A stretch of DNA of 36,899 nucleotides from Candidatus Kapaibacterium sp. (GTDB taxonomy: Bacteria; Bacteroidota; Ignavibacteria; Kapaibacteriales; Kapaibacteriaceae): positions 1-36,899 of the forward strand of contig JALHPC010000028.1 in the NCBI GenBank assembly GCA_022842685.1, given 5' to 3'. Below, one piece after another: positions 7,976-16,924 of the stretch. A program made the translations under genes and the position numbers. Every line of letters starts with the position of its first letter. The stretch's first letter is position 1. Below the pieces are notes generated by a model, which searched no databases, was not told the origin of the DNA, and saw only the letters and a program-made list of their open reading frames with translations.

Positions 7976-8743
7976 TTAACCGAAGCGACCGGTAATGTAG
8001 TCCTCGGTTTCTTTTTTCGACGGACTTGTAAAAATGGTGCGCGTGCGGTCGAACTCGATGAGCTTGCCCATCAAGAAGAAGCCGGTGTAGTCGCTGACGC
8101 GCGCAGCCTGCTGCATGTTGTGCGTTACTAGGACGATCGTGTAGGTGTCCTTGAGCTCGGTAATGAGCTCTTCGACCTTGCCAGTAGAGATTGGGTCGAG
8201 TGCCGAGCAGGGCTCGTCCATAAGCAGGATCTCGGGTTCTACAGCAATGGCGCGCGCAATGCACAAACGCTGCTGCTGCCCTCCCGATAAGCCCAAGGCA
8301 CTGTGATGAAGTCGGTCCTTGACTTCCTCCCACAGGGCGGCGCGCCGAAGGCTGTTTTCGACGACGGCGTCAAGATCAGACTTCGACCGCTTTTCTACCA
8401 AGGTGAGTCCGTAGGTGATGTTCTCGTAGATGGACTTCGGGAAAGGAATCGACTTTTGGAAGACCATGCCAATGTTGCGGCGCAGTGTTACCACATCGAC
8501 GTCCTTGCCATACACGTCAATGCCGTCAACTTCCATGCGACCTTCGAAGCGCGTGCCATCGATGAGGTCGTTCATGCGGTTGATCGATCGTAGGAACGTA
8601 CTCTTGCCGCATCCGGACGGGCCAATGAAGGCCGTCACACGGCGATCGTGAACGTCGATGGAAATGTCGAATAATGCCTGCTTCTGTCCGTAAAACACGG
8701 AGAAGTTATGCGTTCGGGCTTTTAAGGGTGTTTCTTTGGCCAT
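7976..8743 (-). CDS. pstB: Phosphate ABC transporter ATP-binding protein PstB
   Basis: Cytoplasmic ATPase that drives phosphate import through PstCA. The 255-residue length is normal. Motifs: Walker [10 protein letters not shown], the Q-loop in [18 protein letters not shown] (typical of PstB), signature [14 protein letters not shown], Walker [14 protein letters not shown], and the switch His in [15 protein letters not shown]. The residues [15 protein letters not shown] are characteristic of PstB rather than other ABC proteins. It follows pstA by 12 bases. Confidence 0.97.
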   Translation of the reverse strand: MAKETPLKARTHNFSVFYGQKQALFDISIDVHDRRVTAFIGPSGCGKSTFLRSINRMNDLIDGTRFEGRMEVDGIDVYGKDVDVVTLRRNIGMVFQKSIPFPKSIYENITYGLTLVEKRSKSDLDAVVENSLRRAALWEEVKDRLHHSALGLSGGQQQRLCIARAIAVEPEILLMDEPCSALDPISTGKVEELITELKDTYTIVLVTHNMQQAARVSDYTGFFLMGKLIEFDRTRTIFTSPSKKETEDYITGRFG

Positions 8744-8755
8744 GGTAGTGCGGAA

Positions 8756-9670
8756 TCAGGCGCGCCGCAGGCGCGACCGAATAAAGATGGCAGTAAAGTT
8801 CAGTAGGAAGGTGAGCCCCAGCAATACAAGCGTGGTGGCATACTGGAGGGGCAGGGTTTTTTCGACGTCAGGAGATTGCGTAGACAGCACGTAGAGGTGG
8901 TAGCCAAGGTGCATAAACTGGTCGGTAACGGCCGACGGCAAGCGCTCGAGCGAATAGACAGCGCCAACGAACAGGATGGCGGCAACCTCGCCTGCACCAC
9001 GGCCAACAGCTAGGATTGAGCCCGTGAGGATGCCCGTAACCGAGTTTGGTAACACGACTTTGACGATGGTTTGCCATTTGGTAGCGCCTAGGGCCAGCGA
9101 CGCTTCGCGAAGCTCGCGGGGCACGGCGCGAAGTGCTTCTTCGACAGCGACGATAACGACTGGCAGAGTAAGGACGGCAAGCGTGGCCGAAGCCCAAATC
9201 AGGGCGGGCTTTCCAAAGTAGATGTCGGATTGCCCTGTTACGGTGTCGAGGCCCTGTCCAAGAAACTGAACAAAGAAGCCGACGCCAAAGAGTCCAAACA
9301 CGATGGAAGGCACACCGGCCAGCGTATTCACAGCAAAGCGCACTGCGCGAGCGAAGGCCGAGCCAGAGCGAGCGTATTCCGTGAGGTAGATGGCGGTGGC
9401 TGTACCTACAGGAACGCCAAGGATCGTCATCAGCAATACCAACACGGTGGTGCCAAAGATGGCGGGGAAGATGCCGCCTTCGGTGTTGTTATTGCGTGGG
9501 GCCTCGCTAAGGAACTCCCACGTAAGGTGCGGTCCGCCTTCAACAACGAAGGTGCCCACCATCGACAACAGCAGGCCAAGGATGGCAACGGCAGCCACGA
9601 CCGTTACCAGAACGGCAAAGAAGCCCAACAGGCGTTTCGAAACGGGAAGGTGTCCGCTCAAGGTCTTCAT
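8756..9670 (-). CDS. pstA: Phosphate ABC transporter permease PstA
   Basis: One of the two inner-membrane permeases of the high-affinity phosphate importer. The 304-residue protein has about six hydrophobic segments, with a long periplasmic loop after helix 1 (TWEFLSEAPRNNNTEGGIFPAIFGT, typical of PstA). The cytoplasmic EAA loop that docks PstB is visible as EEALRAVPRELREASLALGATKWQTI. GVPSIVFGLFGVGFFV is another family signature. It begins three bases after the pstC stop, in the usual order S-C-A-B. Confidence 0.96.
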   Translation of the reverse strand: MKTLSGHLPVSKRLLGFFAVLVTVVAAVAILGLLLSMVGTFVVEGGPHLTWEFLSEAPRNNNTEGGIFPAIFGTTVLVLLMTILGVPVGTATAIYLTEYARSGSAFARAVRFAVNTLAGVPSIVFGLFGVGFFVQFLGQGLDTVTGQSDIYFGKPALIWASATLAVLTLPVVIVAVEEALRAVPRELREASLALGATKWQTIVKVVLPNSVTGILTGSILAVGRGAGEVAAILFVGAVYSLERLPSAVTDQFMHLGYHLYVLSTQSPDVEKTLPLQYATTLVLLGLTFLLNFTAIFIRSRLRRA

Positions 9671-9673
9671 GGC

Positions 9674-10789
9674 TTACTTCCCCTGAAAGCGCTTGATAAG
9701 GCGCTGTTTGACGTACAACTCGGTTACGGCATTCAAGCCGAAGGAGAACACAAACAGCAACGTTCCCAGCAGGAAGAGAATGCCGTAATGTTCGCTGCCC
9801 CAAACCACTTCGCCCATCTCGGCGCCGATGGTTGCGGCCATCGTTCGTGCAGGTTCAAAGATGCTCCACGACATAAGGGCGGCATTGCCTGTAGCCATGA
9901 TAGCAATCATGGTTTCGCCAAAGGCGCGACCAATGCCGAGCAGTACAGCGGCAAACACGCCGGGAGCAGCTGCCGGTAACATCACGCGATAGGCGGTCTG
10001 CCATTCGGAGCTGCCGAGCGCTAGCGAGGCTTCGCGCAGCGACTTCGGCACTGCAGCAAGCGATTCTTCCGCAATGCTAAACACGATAGGTATGACGGTA
10101 ATCGATAGACCGATGCCCCCTATCAAGGCGTTAAGGCGGAAGGACGTGCCAAGAGCGTCTTGGACGAAGGTGGCTACGATAGCAAGGCAGAAGAATCCAA
10201 CAACAACGCTAGGGAAGCCAGCCAAGAGCTCGATAGCGGGTTTGATAATTTGGCGCACACGGAACGGTGCAAAGAACGCTGAATAGAGCGCAGCCAAGAT
10301 GCCAAGCGGTGCGCCAATGGCAATGGCGATGAGGGTGGTTTTTGCTGTTCCTACAAGCAGCGGCATCATGCCAAACTTGGGGCGCTCGCCTACGGGCTGC
10401 CAAACGTCGGACAACAACCTGCCAGCCAGAGAGCGAGTCTCGGTTGTGCCTTCCTGTGCCGTTGCGGCCGCACCAGCGGGTGCCTCGGAAGCTTCACCAA
10501 GATTGCCTACGTCGGGGTTGTAAATCTCTGGTGTAAGGAGTGTTTCCATCTCCTCGGCAGTAAGCACGTCGGGATTATACAGCTCGGGGCGAAGATCGTC
10601 TTCGGACGTAACTGCCGCGGGTGCCGGTGCGGGAGCGTCGGGCGAAATCAACGTTAACGCCTCGCGGAATACAAACACGAAGATGAGGAAGATCACCAGA
10701 ATCGACAACGAGGCAACGATTCTGATGGTCCACTCGGCTATGTGTTCGCCAACGTGCCGGCGTGCGCTAGAAAACCTGTGCTGGGCCAT
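9674..10789 (-). CDS. pstC: Phosphate ABC transporter permease PstC with an unusual periplasmic insertion
   Basis: Partner permease of PstA. The C-terminal two thirds are standard: FGMMPLLVGTAKTTLIAIAI, AGFPSVVVGFF and the EAA loop EESLAAVPKSLREASLALGSSEWQ. After the first membrane helix (about residues 22-42) there is an insertion of about 70 residues (roughly 50-120), rich in Ala, Pro, Glu and Asp. It contains a duplication: PELYNPDV at 68-75 and PEIYNPDV at 87-94. The stretch is predicted to lie outside the membrane where PstS docks. The protein is 371 residues, against 319 for E. coli PstC. It starts three bases after the pstS stop. Confidence 0.94.
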   Translation of the reverse strand: MAQHRFSSARRHVGEHIAEWTIRIVASLSILVIFLIFVFVFREALTLISPDAPAPAPAAVTSEDDLRPELYNPDVLTAEEMETLLTPEIYNPDVGNLGEASEAPAGAAATAQEGTTETRSLAGRLLSDVWQPVGERPKFGMMPLLVGTAKTTLIAIAIGAPLGILAALYSAFFAPFRVRQIIKPAIELLAGFPSVVVGFFCLAIVATFVQDALGTSFRLNALIGGIGLSITVIPIVFSIAEESLAAVPKSLREASLALGSSEWQTAYRVMLPAAAPGVFAAVLLGIGRAFGETMIAIMATGNAALMSWSIFEPARTMAATIGAEMGEVVWGSEHYGILFLLGTLLFVFSFGLNAVTELYVKQRLIKRFQGK

Positions 10790-10792
10790 TGC

Positions 10793-11638
10793 TTACAACT
10801 TTTTGATTGGGTAGTAGCCCACCTCTTCAACAACTCGCTGGCCCGCCGGCGAGATAACCCAGTCGATAAAGGACTTTACATTGCCCTGTGGACGCTGGTT
10901 GCAGTAAAAGTAGAGGAAGCGCGAAATTGGATACGATCCATCAAGGATGTTGGCAAGAACTGGCTTAATGGCAGTAGACCCCGCCTTCTTTGCAATGGCC
11001 AAGGCCTTAACATTCGAGGCGTATGCGGCGCCACCAAAGCCAATGGCAAATGGGTCCTTCGAAACCGCGTTAATAAGCGCTGCTGTTCCCGCCATGTGTT
11101 GTGCTTCGGGCGCAAAGTCCTGCTTCAGAAGCACGTGATCTTTAAAAAACTCATACGTGCCAGAGTTGTTTTCGCGGCTGTACAACACAATCTTGGCGTC
11201 GGGCCCGCCTACGTCCTTCCAGTTCACAACCTTGCCCGTAAAAATCAATCGTACTTGTTCAAGGGTCAGCGATGTTACTGGGTTTGATGCATGAACATAA
11301 ACGGCTAGGCCGTCGCGAGCTACGCGTACTTCCATGCCGCGGTAATTGAACTTGTCGCGTAACTGCTGAACTTCCTTGGGTTTAATGGGGCGCGACGACG
11401 AGCAAATGTCGGTTGTGCCGTTGATAAGGGCGGCAATGCCGGTGCCCGAGCCACCTCCCGTTACCTGAAACTCAACGTTGGTTTTGTCGGGAAACAGTTC
11501 TGTCCAGCGCTGAACGAGGATAACCATCGTGTCGGAACCCTTGATGGTAATCCGGTCGCGTCCGGCCAGCAAGGCCGTCGTGGGCAAAAGGAGCAGTAGG
11601 GCAATGAACGGGGCAACAGAACGAAGGGCTTTAAGCAT
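10793..11638 (-). CDS. pstS: Phosphate-binding periplasmic protein PstS
   Basis: Captures phosphate in the periplasm and delivers it to PstCA. The 281-residue protein has a signal peptide (residues 1-25, MLKALRSVAPFIALLLLLPTT...). It then shows the family phosphate-site segments: ITIKGSDTMVILVQRW, GGGSGTGIAALINGTTDICSSSRPIK, and SRENNSGTYEFF. A final GYYPIKKL closes the fold. No lipobox Cys is present, so it should be soluble. The 126-base gap upstream carries a candidate operator at 11719-11746, so pstS may have its own promoter in addition to the porin's. Confidence 0.96.
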   Translation of the reverse strand: MLKALRSVAPFIALLLLLPTTALLAGRDRITIKGSDTMVILVQRWTELFPDKTNVEFQVTGGGSGTGIAALINGTTDICSSSRPIKPKEVQQLRDKFNYRGMEVRVARDGLAVYVHASNPVTSLTLEQVRLIFTGKVVNWKDVGGPDAKIVLYSRENNSGTYEFFKDHVLLKQDFAPEAQHMAGTAALINAVSKDPFAIGFGGAAYASNVKALAIAKKAGSTAIKPVLANILDGSYPISRFLYFYCNQRPQGNVKSFIDWVISPAGQRVVEEVGYYPIKKL

Positions 11639-11718
11639 GCGTATGTCGTAGAATTCTTGGGAACAACAACAACGGGCAAGTTACGAAGGCATCGAGTACA
11701 GGGCTGGCCTTGGCTGCC

Positions 11719-11746
11719 GTGACTGTGCTGTTACCATTGCGTAACC
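11719..11746 (-). promoter_or_regulatory. Candidate PHO-box-like operator upstream of pstS
   Basis: Three hexamers of the form GTNAC(C/T) start at 11719 (GTGACT), 11730 (GTTACC) and 11741 (GTAACC), exactly 11 bases apart. Direct repeats with 11-base spacing are how PhoB/PhoP-type response regulators bind. The array lies 81-108 bases before the pstS start, and a matching array stands upstream of the porin. No experimental consensus for this lineage is known to me. Confidence 0.55.
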
Positions 11747-11764
11747 GAGGTGTCGACCACATAG

Positions 11765-12991
11765 TTAGATTCCAAATTCAAGGTTGGCGCGTAGCAGCCA
11801 GTTCTTGGCTACGTTCTCTGTGCCAAGTGTGCGGCGATGTTCCTGGCCCACTTCTAGGCCGGCCTTTACACGGTGACGGCGCAGATAGTACGTCACAGCT
11901 GCCGAATAGTCGGTCTGCTCAACACCATCGGCTATGCCTGTAAGTACGTCATCGGGGGTGACGTTGGCCACACGCGCAGCTACCTCGATATTGGCTGGCG
12001 TGATATATGACGCTTGTGCCATCCAGCCCGAGCCAACAAGGACGGCTGCCGTACGGCCGTCGCTCGACCTCGTGATTGGATCGGCTCCTGTACGCCGGGC
12101 ATATTCGGCGTACACCGCTGCCCCTTGCCACTTTGCGATGGCGTCAAGGTAGAGGAGGCTGCTAGAGCGTGGTTCGAACAGGCGTACTCCAAGCTGACCT
12201 CGCGTGCGAGTATGTCCTTGGTTGTCGTGGATGGTTGCGCCTACGCTTAGCTTGGGCGTCGGCTCGCGCATAAGGTCACCTTCAAAGTAGTCGCCGCCAT
12301 TTAAAAACGCACCAAACGGCAGAACCTCGACTCGCCCTGTCCAGGCAAGTCCATCGCCGGCAATCCTGCTTTGATTGCGACCGTCGCCGGTGCTAAGCGC
12401 GCCACGTAGGTTGACGATGACGTCTTCGACTCGTACGCGCCAATGCCCCTGAAAGCCAAAGTCGCGGTCTAGGTTGAAGGCGTTGTTGACAATCGACCGT
12501 TCACCAATCTGTAAGTCGCCCGACGAGATAACCCGCTGGCGGTTGCCGGGAAGCTTGGTCTGACCAAAGCCAATCTGCAGGTCGGGCGTAAAATTCCAGA
12601 ACACCATGGCGTCGCGTACGATGTTTGGAAACTGCGTGTCGCTGAAATCTTGGTCGCTACGCGTGAACGATAGCTGCAGGTTGAACGTAAGGCGCCTATC
12701 AGCAAGGTGTCCACCAAACCGCAGGCGCAGGCGGCGTACCATCCACTCTGTGCTGCCAATGTCGAGGTCGTCGAGCGACGTCGAGCGCGTCGTTGCGTGG
12801 TTCTGAATACGGAACCGCATAATCACACGGTTCGACGTATCGGCGGTTTGAAACACGATGCCATCGGCATCAAAATCGAAGCTTCCGGGCGCCTTCGTTG
12901 TGGCCTGAGCATCAAGCCGAAAGGGGGCACCGAAAACGCAGGCCAGAGCCAGTAGCGCAGCGAAGCTGCGCCACGACGCAAGTGCGAGCAT
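11765..12991 (-). CDS. OprO/OprP-like phosphate-selective porin
   Basis: Outer-membrane beta-barrel thought to let phosphate into the periplasm for PstS. The 408-residue product has a signal peptide (residues 1-29, ending LDAQA). A barrel of alternating polar/hydrophobic strands follows, with aromatic residues at strand ends, finishing NWLLRANLEFGI. Family-like segments include RRLRLRFGGHLADRRLTFNLQLSF, the first-third WNFTPDLQIGFGQTKLPGNRQRV and the C-terminal YLRRHRVKAGLEVGQEHR. The protein is assigned by these segments and by its place directly before pstS. Substrate specificity for phosphate is inferred from context; a general porin is possible. Confidence 0.85.
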   Translation of the reverse strand: MLALASWRSFAALLALACVFGAPFRLDAQATTKAPGSFDFDADGIVFQTADTSNRVIMRFRIQNHATTRSTSLDDLDIGSTEWMVRRLRLRFGGHLADRRLTFNLQLSFTRSDQDFSDTQFPNIVRDAMVFWNFTPDLQIGFGQTKLPGNRQRVISSGDLQIGERSIVNNAFNLDRDFGFQGHWRVRVEDVIVNLRGALSTGDGRNQSRIAGDGLAWTGRVEVLPFGAFLNGGDYFEGDLMREPTPKLSVGATIHDNQGHTRTRGQLGVRLFEPRSSSLLYLDAIAKWQGAAVYAEYARRTGADPITRSSDGRTAAVLVGSGWMAQASYITPANIEVAARVANVTPDDVLTGIADGVEQTDYSAAVTYYLRRHRVKAGLEVGQEHRRTLGTENVAKNWLLRANLEFGI

Positions 12992-13051
12992 GAGGTTACA
13001 ACAAGAATGTGAACGGACGGGAACGGTGCGAACATCGCAGGACGCGATCAG

Positions 13052-13087
13052 GTAACAAGGTTACAATTTGGTAATATGGCCGTAACA
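13052..13087. promoter_or_regulatory. Candidate PHO-box-like operator between the porin gene and pfkA
   Basis: Hexamers GTTACA (13060), GTAATA (13071) and GTAACA (13082) are spaced exactly 11 bases apart, with a further GTAACA at 13052 (8 bases before the first). The array lies 61-96 bases before the porin start and 77-112 before the divergent pfkA start. The same GTNAC unit and spacing recur upstream of pstS. It could control the porin, pfkA or both; the unit is nearly self-complementary, so strand is uncertain. Confidence 0.55.
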
Positions 13088-13163
13088 TGGCCTAGGTGCG
13101 ATAGTCTTGTCGCATTACGCTCGAAGGATGGTGGTGGGCAAAATCGCGCTATTTTCGCCGCCA

Positions 13164-14123
13164 ATGCAACGCATAGCGGTCTTTACCAGCGGGGGCGATG
13201 CCCCCGGAATGAATGCCCACGTTCGAGCCGTGGAGCGCACGGCGCAAAAGCGCGGCCTCGAAGTCATCGGCATCATCGGCGGATATGCCGGCATGATTGC
13301 TGGCCACTACGAGGTGCTCGATCGCATCCGCACGGCCAACATCCTCGACAGAGGTGGCACGGTGCTAAAAACCAGTCGCTGCGAGGAGTTCCACAAGCCC
13401 GAAGGTCGTGCCAAAGCCGTTGAACAACTGCGCAAGCACGGTATCGATGGCGTTGTTGCCTGCGGCGGCGACGGTACCTTCCACGGCGCTCACTTCCTGG
13501 CCAAAGAGCACGGCGTGCGCATCGTTGGCACTCCCGGAACGATTGATAACGACCTGTGGGGTACCGACTTTACGATTGGCTACGACACGGCCATCAATAC
13601 GGCTGCTCAAGCTATTGATAAGATTCGGGACACGGCAGACTCGCACGGACGTTTGTTCTTCGTTGAAGTGATGGGGCGCCATGCCGGATTTATTGCCGTT
13701 GATGTAGGTGTTGCCTGTGGCGCTGAATACATTGCCGTGCCAGAGACGATGACCGATATCGAAGTGCTCTATCAGCGTATCATGGCGCAAGGGCTGCACA
13801 AGCGAACTGTGGTTATCGTTGGCGAAGGCGATCAGTCCGGAGGTGCTATGCAGCTTGCCCGTCGTATCGAAGATGCCTATGGCATCGGTTCAAAGGTGTC
13901 TATCCTTGGCCACATGCAGCGCGGAGGTGCCCCCACCGTGCGCGACCGCGTGCTGGCAGCGCGCCTAGGCGCGGCTGCCGTTGATGCCCTGCTGGACGGA
14001 CACACAAATGTGATGATCGGCGAACATAACGGCGACATTGCCTTTGTACCACTGGAACAGACGTGGAACCAACGTAAGTCGGTGCCGCCGTATCTGCTAG
14101 ACCTTGCCACGCTTCTCGTGTAA
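13164..14123 (+). CDS. pfkA: ATP-dependent 6-phosphofructokinase
   Basis: Phosphorylates fructose-6-phosphate to the 1,6-bisphosphate, the committed step of glycolysis. Starting at the ATG at 13164 it is 319 residues, exactly the usual bacterial PfkA length; the open frame upstream has no homology. Motifs: FTSGGDAPGMNA for ATP binding, CGGDGTFHGA, the catalytic PGTIDND, FTIGYDTA, EVMGRHAGFIA, and the effector/substrate part HMQRGGAPTVRDR. The Gly in GGDG and in PGTIDND indicates ATP rather than pyrophosphate as donor. It is divergent from the porin and first in a plus-strand series. Confidence 0.97.
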   Translation: MQRIAVFTSGGDAPGMNAHVRAVERTAQKRGLEVIGIIGGYAGMIAGHYEVLDRIRTANILDRGGTVLKTSRCEEFHKPEGRAKAVEQLRKHGIDGVVACGGDGTFHGAHFLAKEHGVRIVGTPGTIDNDLWGTDFTIGYDTAINTAAQAIDKIRDTADSHGRLFFVEVMGRHAGFIAVDVGVACGAEYIAVPETMTDIEVLYQRIMAQGLHKRTVVIVGEGDQSGGAMQLARRIEDAYGIGSKVSILGHMQRGGAPTVRDRVLAARLGAAAVDALLDGHTNVMIGEHNGDIAFVPLEQTWNQRKSVPPYLLDLATLLV

Positions 14124-14151
14124 TGCCACAACGTTTCTTGCTACTAACTCT

Positions 14152-14427
14152 ATGAAGCCAACGTTTCTCCAAGTCGTCCAAGTATTCCAAATCGAAGGTA
14201 TGGTAGCTCTAGGCAAGATGCTTAATCCTGCTACGAACACCATTACCAAGAATCTCGACCATGCACGGTATGTGATTGATGTGTTGGACATCCTGCACGA
14301 CAAAACGAGCGGCAATCTTGATGCCGATGAGCTTCGATTTCTTGAAACCACACGCAGCACGCTCAAGCTGAACTTTGTCGAAGAGTCGGGCAATCCGTCG
14401 GCACCGCCACAGGTGGAAGCGTCGTAA
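14152..14427 (+). CDS. DUF1844 family protein
   Basis: A 91-residue cytosolic protein of the DUF1844 family, whose function is unknown. Hallmarks are FLQVVQVFQIEGMVALGKMLNPATN, then a helix HARYVIDVLDILHDKTSGNLDADELRFLETTRSTLKLNFV. Family members are commonly annotated only by this domain. The ATG at 14152 puts the domain at the N-terminus; an upstream in-frame ATG at 14104 lies inside pfkA. The stop overlaps the nadK start as TAATG, a strong sign of co-translation. Confidence 0.88.
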   Translation: MKPTFLQVVQVFQIEGMVALGKMLNPATNTITKNLDHARYVIDVLDILHDKTSGNLDADELRFLETTRSTLKLNFVEESGNPSAPPQVEAS

Positions 14428-15296
14428 TGCGATCGATAGCCCTTTTCGCATTCCCGCAGCGTCCCCATGCCGTCGATGGCGTGGCGCGCGCTGCCACACG
14501 ACTGCTTAGCGAAGGGGTCGACGTTATCGTATCGGCCGATCTGGCCGAGGTGTTGCCGTCCGACCTTGCCTCGCGTTGCGAGGTGATGCCAGCAAGCGAG
14601 TTCGAGCGGTCGGCCGATATGGTGATATCGTTTGGTGGCGATGGTACGCTACTGGCCGTTGCGCGCTTGCTCATCGACACCGACACGCCCATCATGGGCG
14701 TCAATGTTGGACGTCTGGGCTTCTTAGCAGAGTTTCCCGTTGCAGCACTCGACGAAGCGCTCGACGACGTGATGAACGGTGCCTATCGCATCGTCGACCG
14801 CACCACGTTGAGCACCGAAGTTAACGGCATCGTAACGCATGCCCTCAACGAATTCGTCGTCGAAAAGTCCACGCAGGCACGCATGATCGCAATCCGTGCC
14901 TACGTGAATGAGCATCATGTTGCCGATTACCGCGCCGACGGAATTTTGGTAGCTACACCTACAGGTTCCACTGCCTATTCGCTTGCCGCCGGTGGCCCGA
15001 TCATTGCGCCGTCGTCGCGCGTGATTTGCCTTACCCCAATTTCACCGCATACGCTAACGCTGCGCCCCTTAATCGTGCAGGATAACTCTGAGATACGGTT
15101 GGAGCTGCCGTTTGCAGATACGGCTGCGAGTTTGGTTGCCGACGGACAAATTGTAGCGTCGCTTACAGCCGGTAGTAGTGTTGTGATTCGTAGCAGCGAT
15201 CACATGGTAAAGCTCATCAAGCGCGCAAACAGCACGTATTACGACTTGCTTCGCGAGAAGCTCCTGTGGTCTGTTGATGCAACGCGCCGAACCTGA
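14427..15296 (+). CDS. nadK: NAD kinase
   Basis: Makes NADP from NAD and ATP (or polyphosphate) in the cytoplasm. The 289-residue length is typical. Motifs: FGGDGTLL at residues 69-76 with the catalytic Asp, NVGRLGFLAEF, the NE-type ALNEFVVEK, and the glycine-rich RADGILVATPTGSTAYSLAAGGPI that binds NAD. The C-terminal ITPHTLTLRP-like segment reads PISPHTLTLRPLI. The start is fused to the DUF1844 stop (TAATG), and the last 20 bases overlap the next gene. Confidence 0.97.
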   Translation: MRSIALFAFPQRPHAVDGVARAATRLLSEGVDVIVSADLAEVLPSDLASRCEVMPASEFERSADMVISFGGDGTLLAVARLLIDTDTPIMGVNVGRLGFLAEFPVAALDEALDDVMNGAYRIVDRTTLSTEVNGIVTHALNEFVVEKSTQARMIAIRAYVNEHHVADYRADGILVATPTGSTAYSLAAGGPIIAPSSRVICLTPISPHTLTLRPLIVQDNSEIRLELPFADTAASLVADGQIVASLTAGSSVVIRSSDHMVKLIKRANSTYYDLLREKLLWSVDATRRT

Positions 15297-16881
15297 TTCA
15301 CCTTCGGCGACGGTTCGTACGGTCGACGTTGCTCTCGATCCGGCTTCGGCGTCAAACCGCAGCGAGCTTGAATCCGTCATCCGTCATGCAGCTGGGGCTC
15401 CTGCAACGAGTACCGTGGTTCTGCGAAAACGCAGTATCGATGCCCGCTCGCGCCAGGTGTTGGTGCGCATACGTGCCGATGTGTACGTCGACGGCATGCC
15501 ATCGACCGTGCCTCCAATCATGGCCGAATTACCCCCTGCCGACCCGCGGCGTCGAGTTATCGTTATTGGTTCTGGACCTGCTGGCATGTTCGCTGCTCTT
15601 GAACTTCTCGAACATGGCATTACGCCAGTAGTGCTAGAGCGCGGTAAGGACGTGCGAGCACGTCGTCGCGATCTTCGTGCTATTCAACAGTTTGGCGTTG
15701 TTCATCCCCACTCCAACTACTGCTTTGGGGAAGGGGGCGCCGGCACATATTCCGACGGCAAGCTCTACACGCGATCGCACAAGCGCGGCAACATCGAAAA
15801 AGTCTTGCGGCTGCTCGTGGAACATGGTGCTTCGCCCGACATCCTCGTTGATGCCCATCCACATATAGGTTCAAACAAGCTATGGCTCGTGGTGCAGGCC
15901 ATGCGGCAGCGTGTGTTGGAGCTTGGGGGCGAAGTACACTTCGACACGTGGGTGTCGGACTTTATCCTGTCCACGCACGGGGCGCGCCGTATACGTGGTG
16001 TTGTTGCCAATGACAGGGAATGGCTCGCCGATGCTGTTGTTGTTGCTACTGGACACAGCGCTCGTGATATCTATCATCTCTGCGTGCGTCAAGGCGTTCA
16101 CATCGAAGCAAAACCGTTCGCCCTTGGCGTTCGCATCGAGCATCCGCAAGCCCTTATCGATAGCGTGCAGTACCATCGGCCGCAACGCGACGAACACCTT
16201 CCGGCAGCGTCATATTCGCTGGTATGCCAAAGCAACGGGCGTGGCGTTTTTAGCTTTTGTATGTGTCCCGGTGGAATCATCGTGCCAGCAGCTACCGCCG
16301 CCGGCGAAATCGTGGTCAACGGCATGAGCATGTCGCGGCGCGACTCGCGTTTTGCCAACAGTGGCACCGTCGTGGCCATCGAAGAGCAAGACTGGCAGAC
16401 GTATGCCAGCGAGGGGCCGCTGGCGGCGATGGCGTATCAGGCCGACGTCGAGCGGCGTGCGTTCGATGCAGTGGCCGATGGCACGCAGCGTGCGCCAGCG
16501 CAGCGGCTTACCGACTTCGTTGCCCGACGTCAGTCGGCAACGCTGCCCGATTCAAGCTACATTCCTGGCCTTGCATCTGTCGACCTATGGTCGATCCTGC
16601 CGCCTGCTGTGTCGGCTCGCCTTGCCGACGCCGTGACGCAGTGGGCATCGCAGATGCGTGGATACCTTACGGCCGACGCCGTAATGGTTGCCACCGAGTC
16701 GCGCACAAGCGCTCCAGTGCGGATTCCCCGCGACCGAACCACGCTTGAACACGTAGGCGTGGCAGGTTTGTATCCCTGCGGCGAAGGCGCCGGCTATGCT
16801 GGCGGTATTGTAAGCGCAGCCCTTGACGGACAGAACGTTGCACGCGCCATCGTTGCCTCGAATTACATCCGAAAGCCGTAA
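15277..16881 (+). CDS. FAD-dependent dehydrogenase (COG2509 family)
   Basis: A 534-residue flavoprotein of the COG2509 family, whose physiological substrate is unknown. About 90 N-terminal residues form a small domain (LRKRSIDARSRQVLVRIRADVYVD). A Rossmann FAD site follows (VIVIGSGPAGMFAALELLE, about 95-110), then VVLERGKDVRARRRD and the family signature CFGEGGAGTYSDGKLYTR. The C-terminal GLYPCGEGAGYAGGIVSAALDGQNVA closes the FAD pocket. A segment VCQSNGRGVFSFCMCPGGIIVPA is also typical. I chose the ATG at 15277 over a TTG three bases earlier; it overlaps nadK by 20 bases. Confidence 0.9.
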   Translation: MQRAEPDSPSATVRTVDVALDPASASNRSELESVIRHAAGAPATSTVVLRKRSIDARSRQVLVRIRADVYVDGMPSTVPPIMAELPPADPRRRVIVIGSGPAGMFAALELLEHGITPVVLERGKDVRARRRDLRAIQQFGVVHPHSNYCFGEGGAGTYSDGKLYTRSHKRGNIEKVLRLLVEHGASPDILVDAHPHIGSNKLWLVVQAMRQRVLELGGEVHFDTWVSDFILSTHGARRIRGVVANDREWLADAVVVATGHSARDIYHLCVRQGVHIEAKPFALGVRIEHPQALIDSVQYHRPQRDEHLPAASYSLVCQSNGRGVFSFCMCPGGIIVPAATAAGEIVVNGMSMSRRDSRFANSGTVVAIEEQDWQTYASEGPLAAMAYQADVERRAFDAVADGTQRAPAQRLTDFVARRQSATLPDSSYIPGLASVDLWSILPPAVSARLADAVTQWASQMRGYLTADAVMVATESRTSAPVRIPRDRTTLEHVGVAGLYPCGEGAGYAGGIVSAALDGQNVARAIVASNYIRKP

Positions 16882-16924
16882 CTTGCAGGCTATCATTCTT
16901 TCATCCACCATACAGTGTACTCTT

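Noticed and set aside
13102..13109. TAGTCTTG as a Bacteroidota-type -7 promoter element for pfkA.
   Set aside because: One mismatch to TAnnTTTG and no -33 TTG at the right spacing; too weak to list as a feature.
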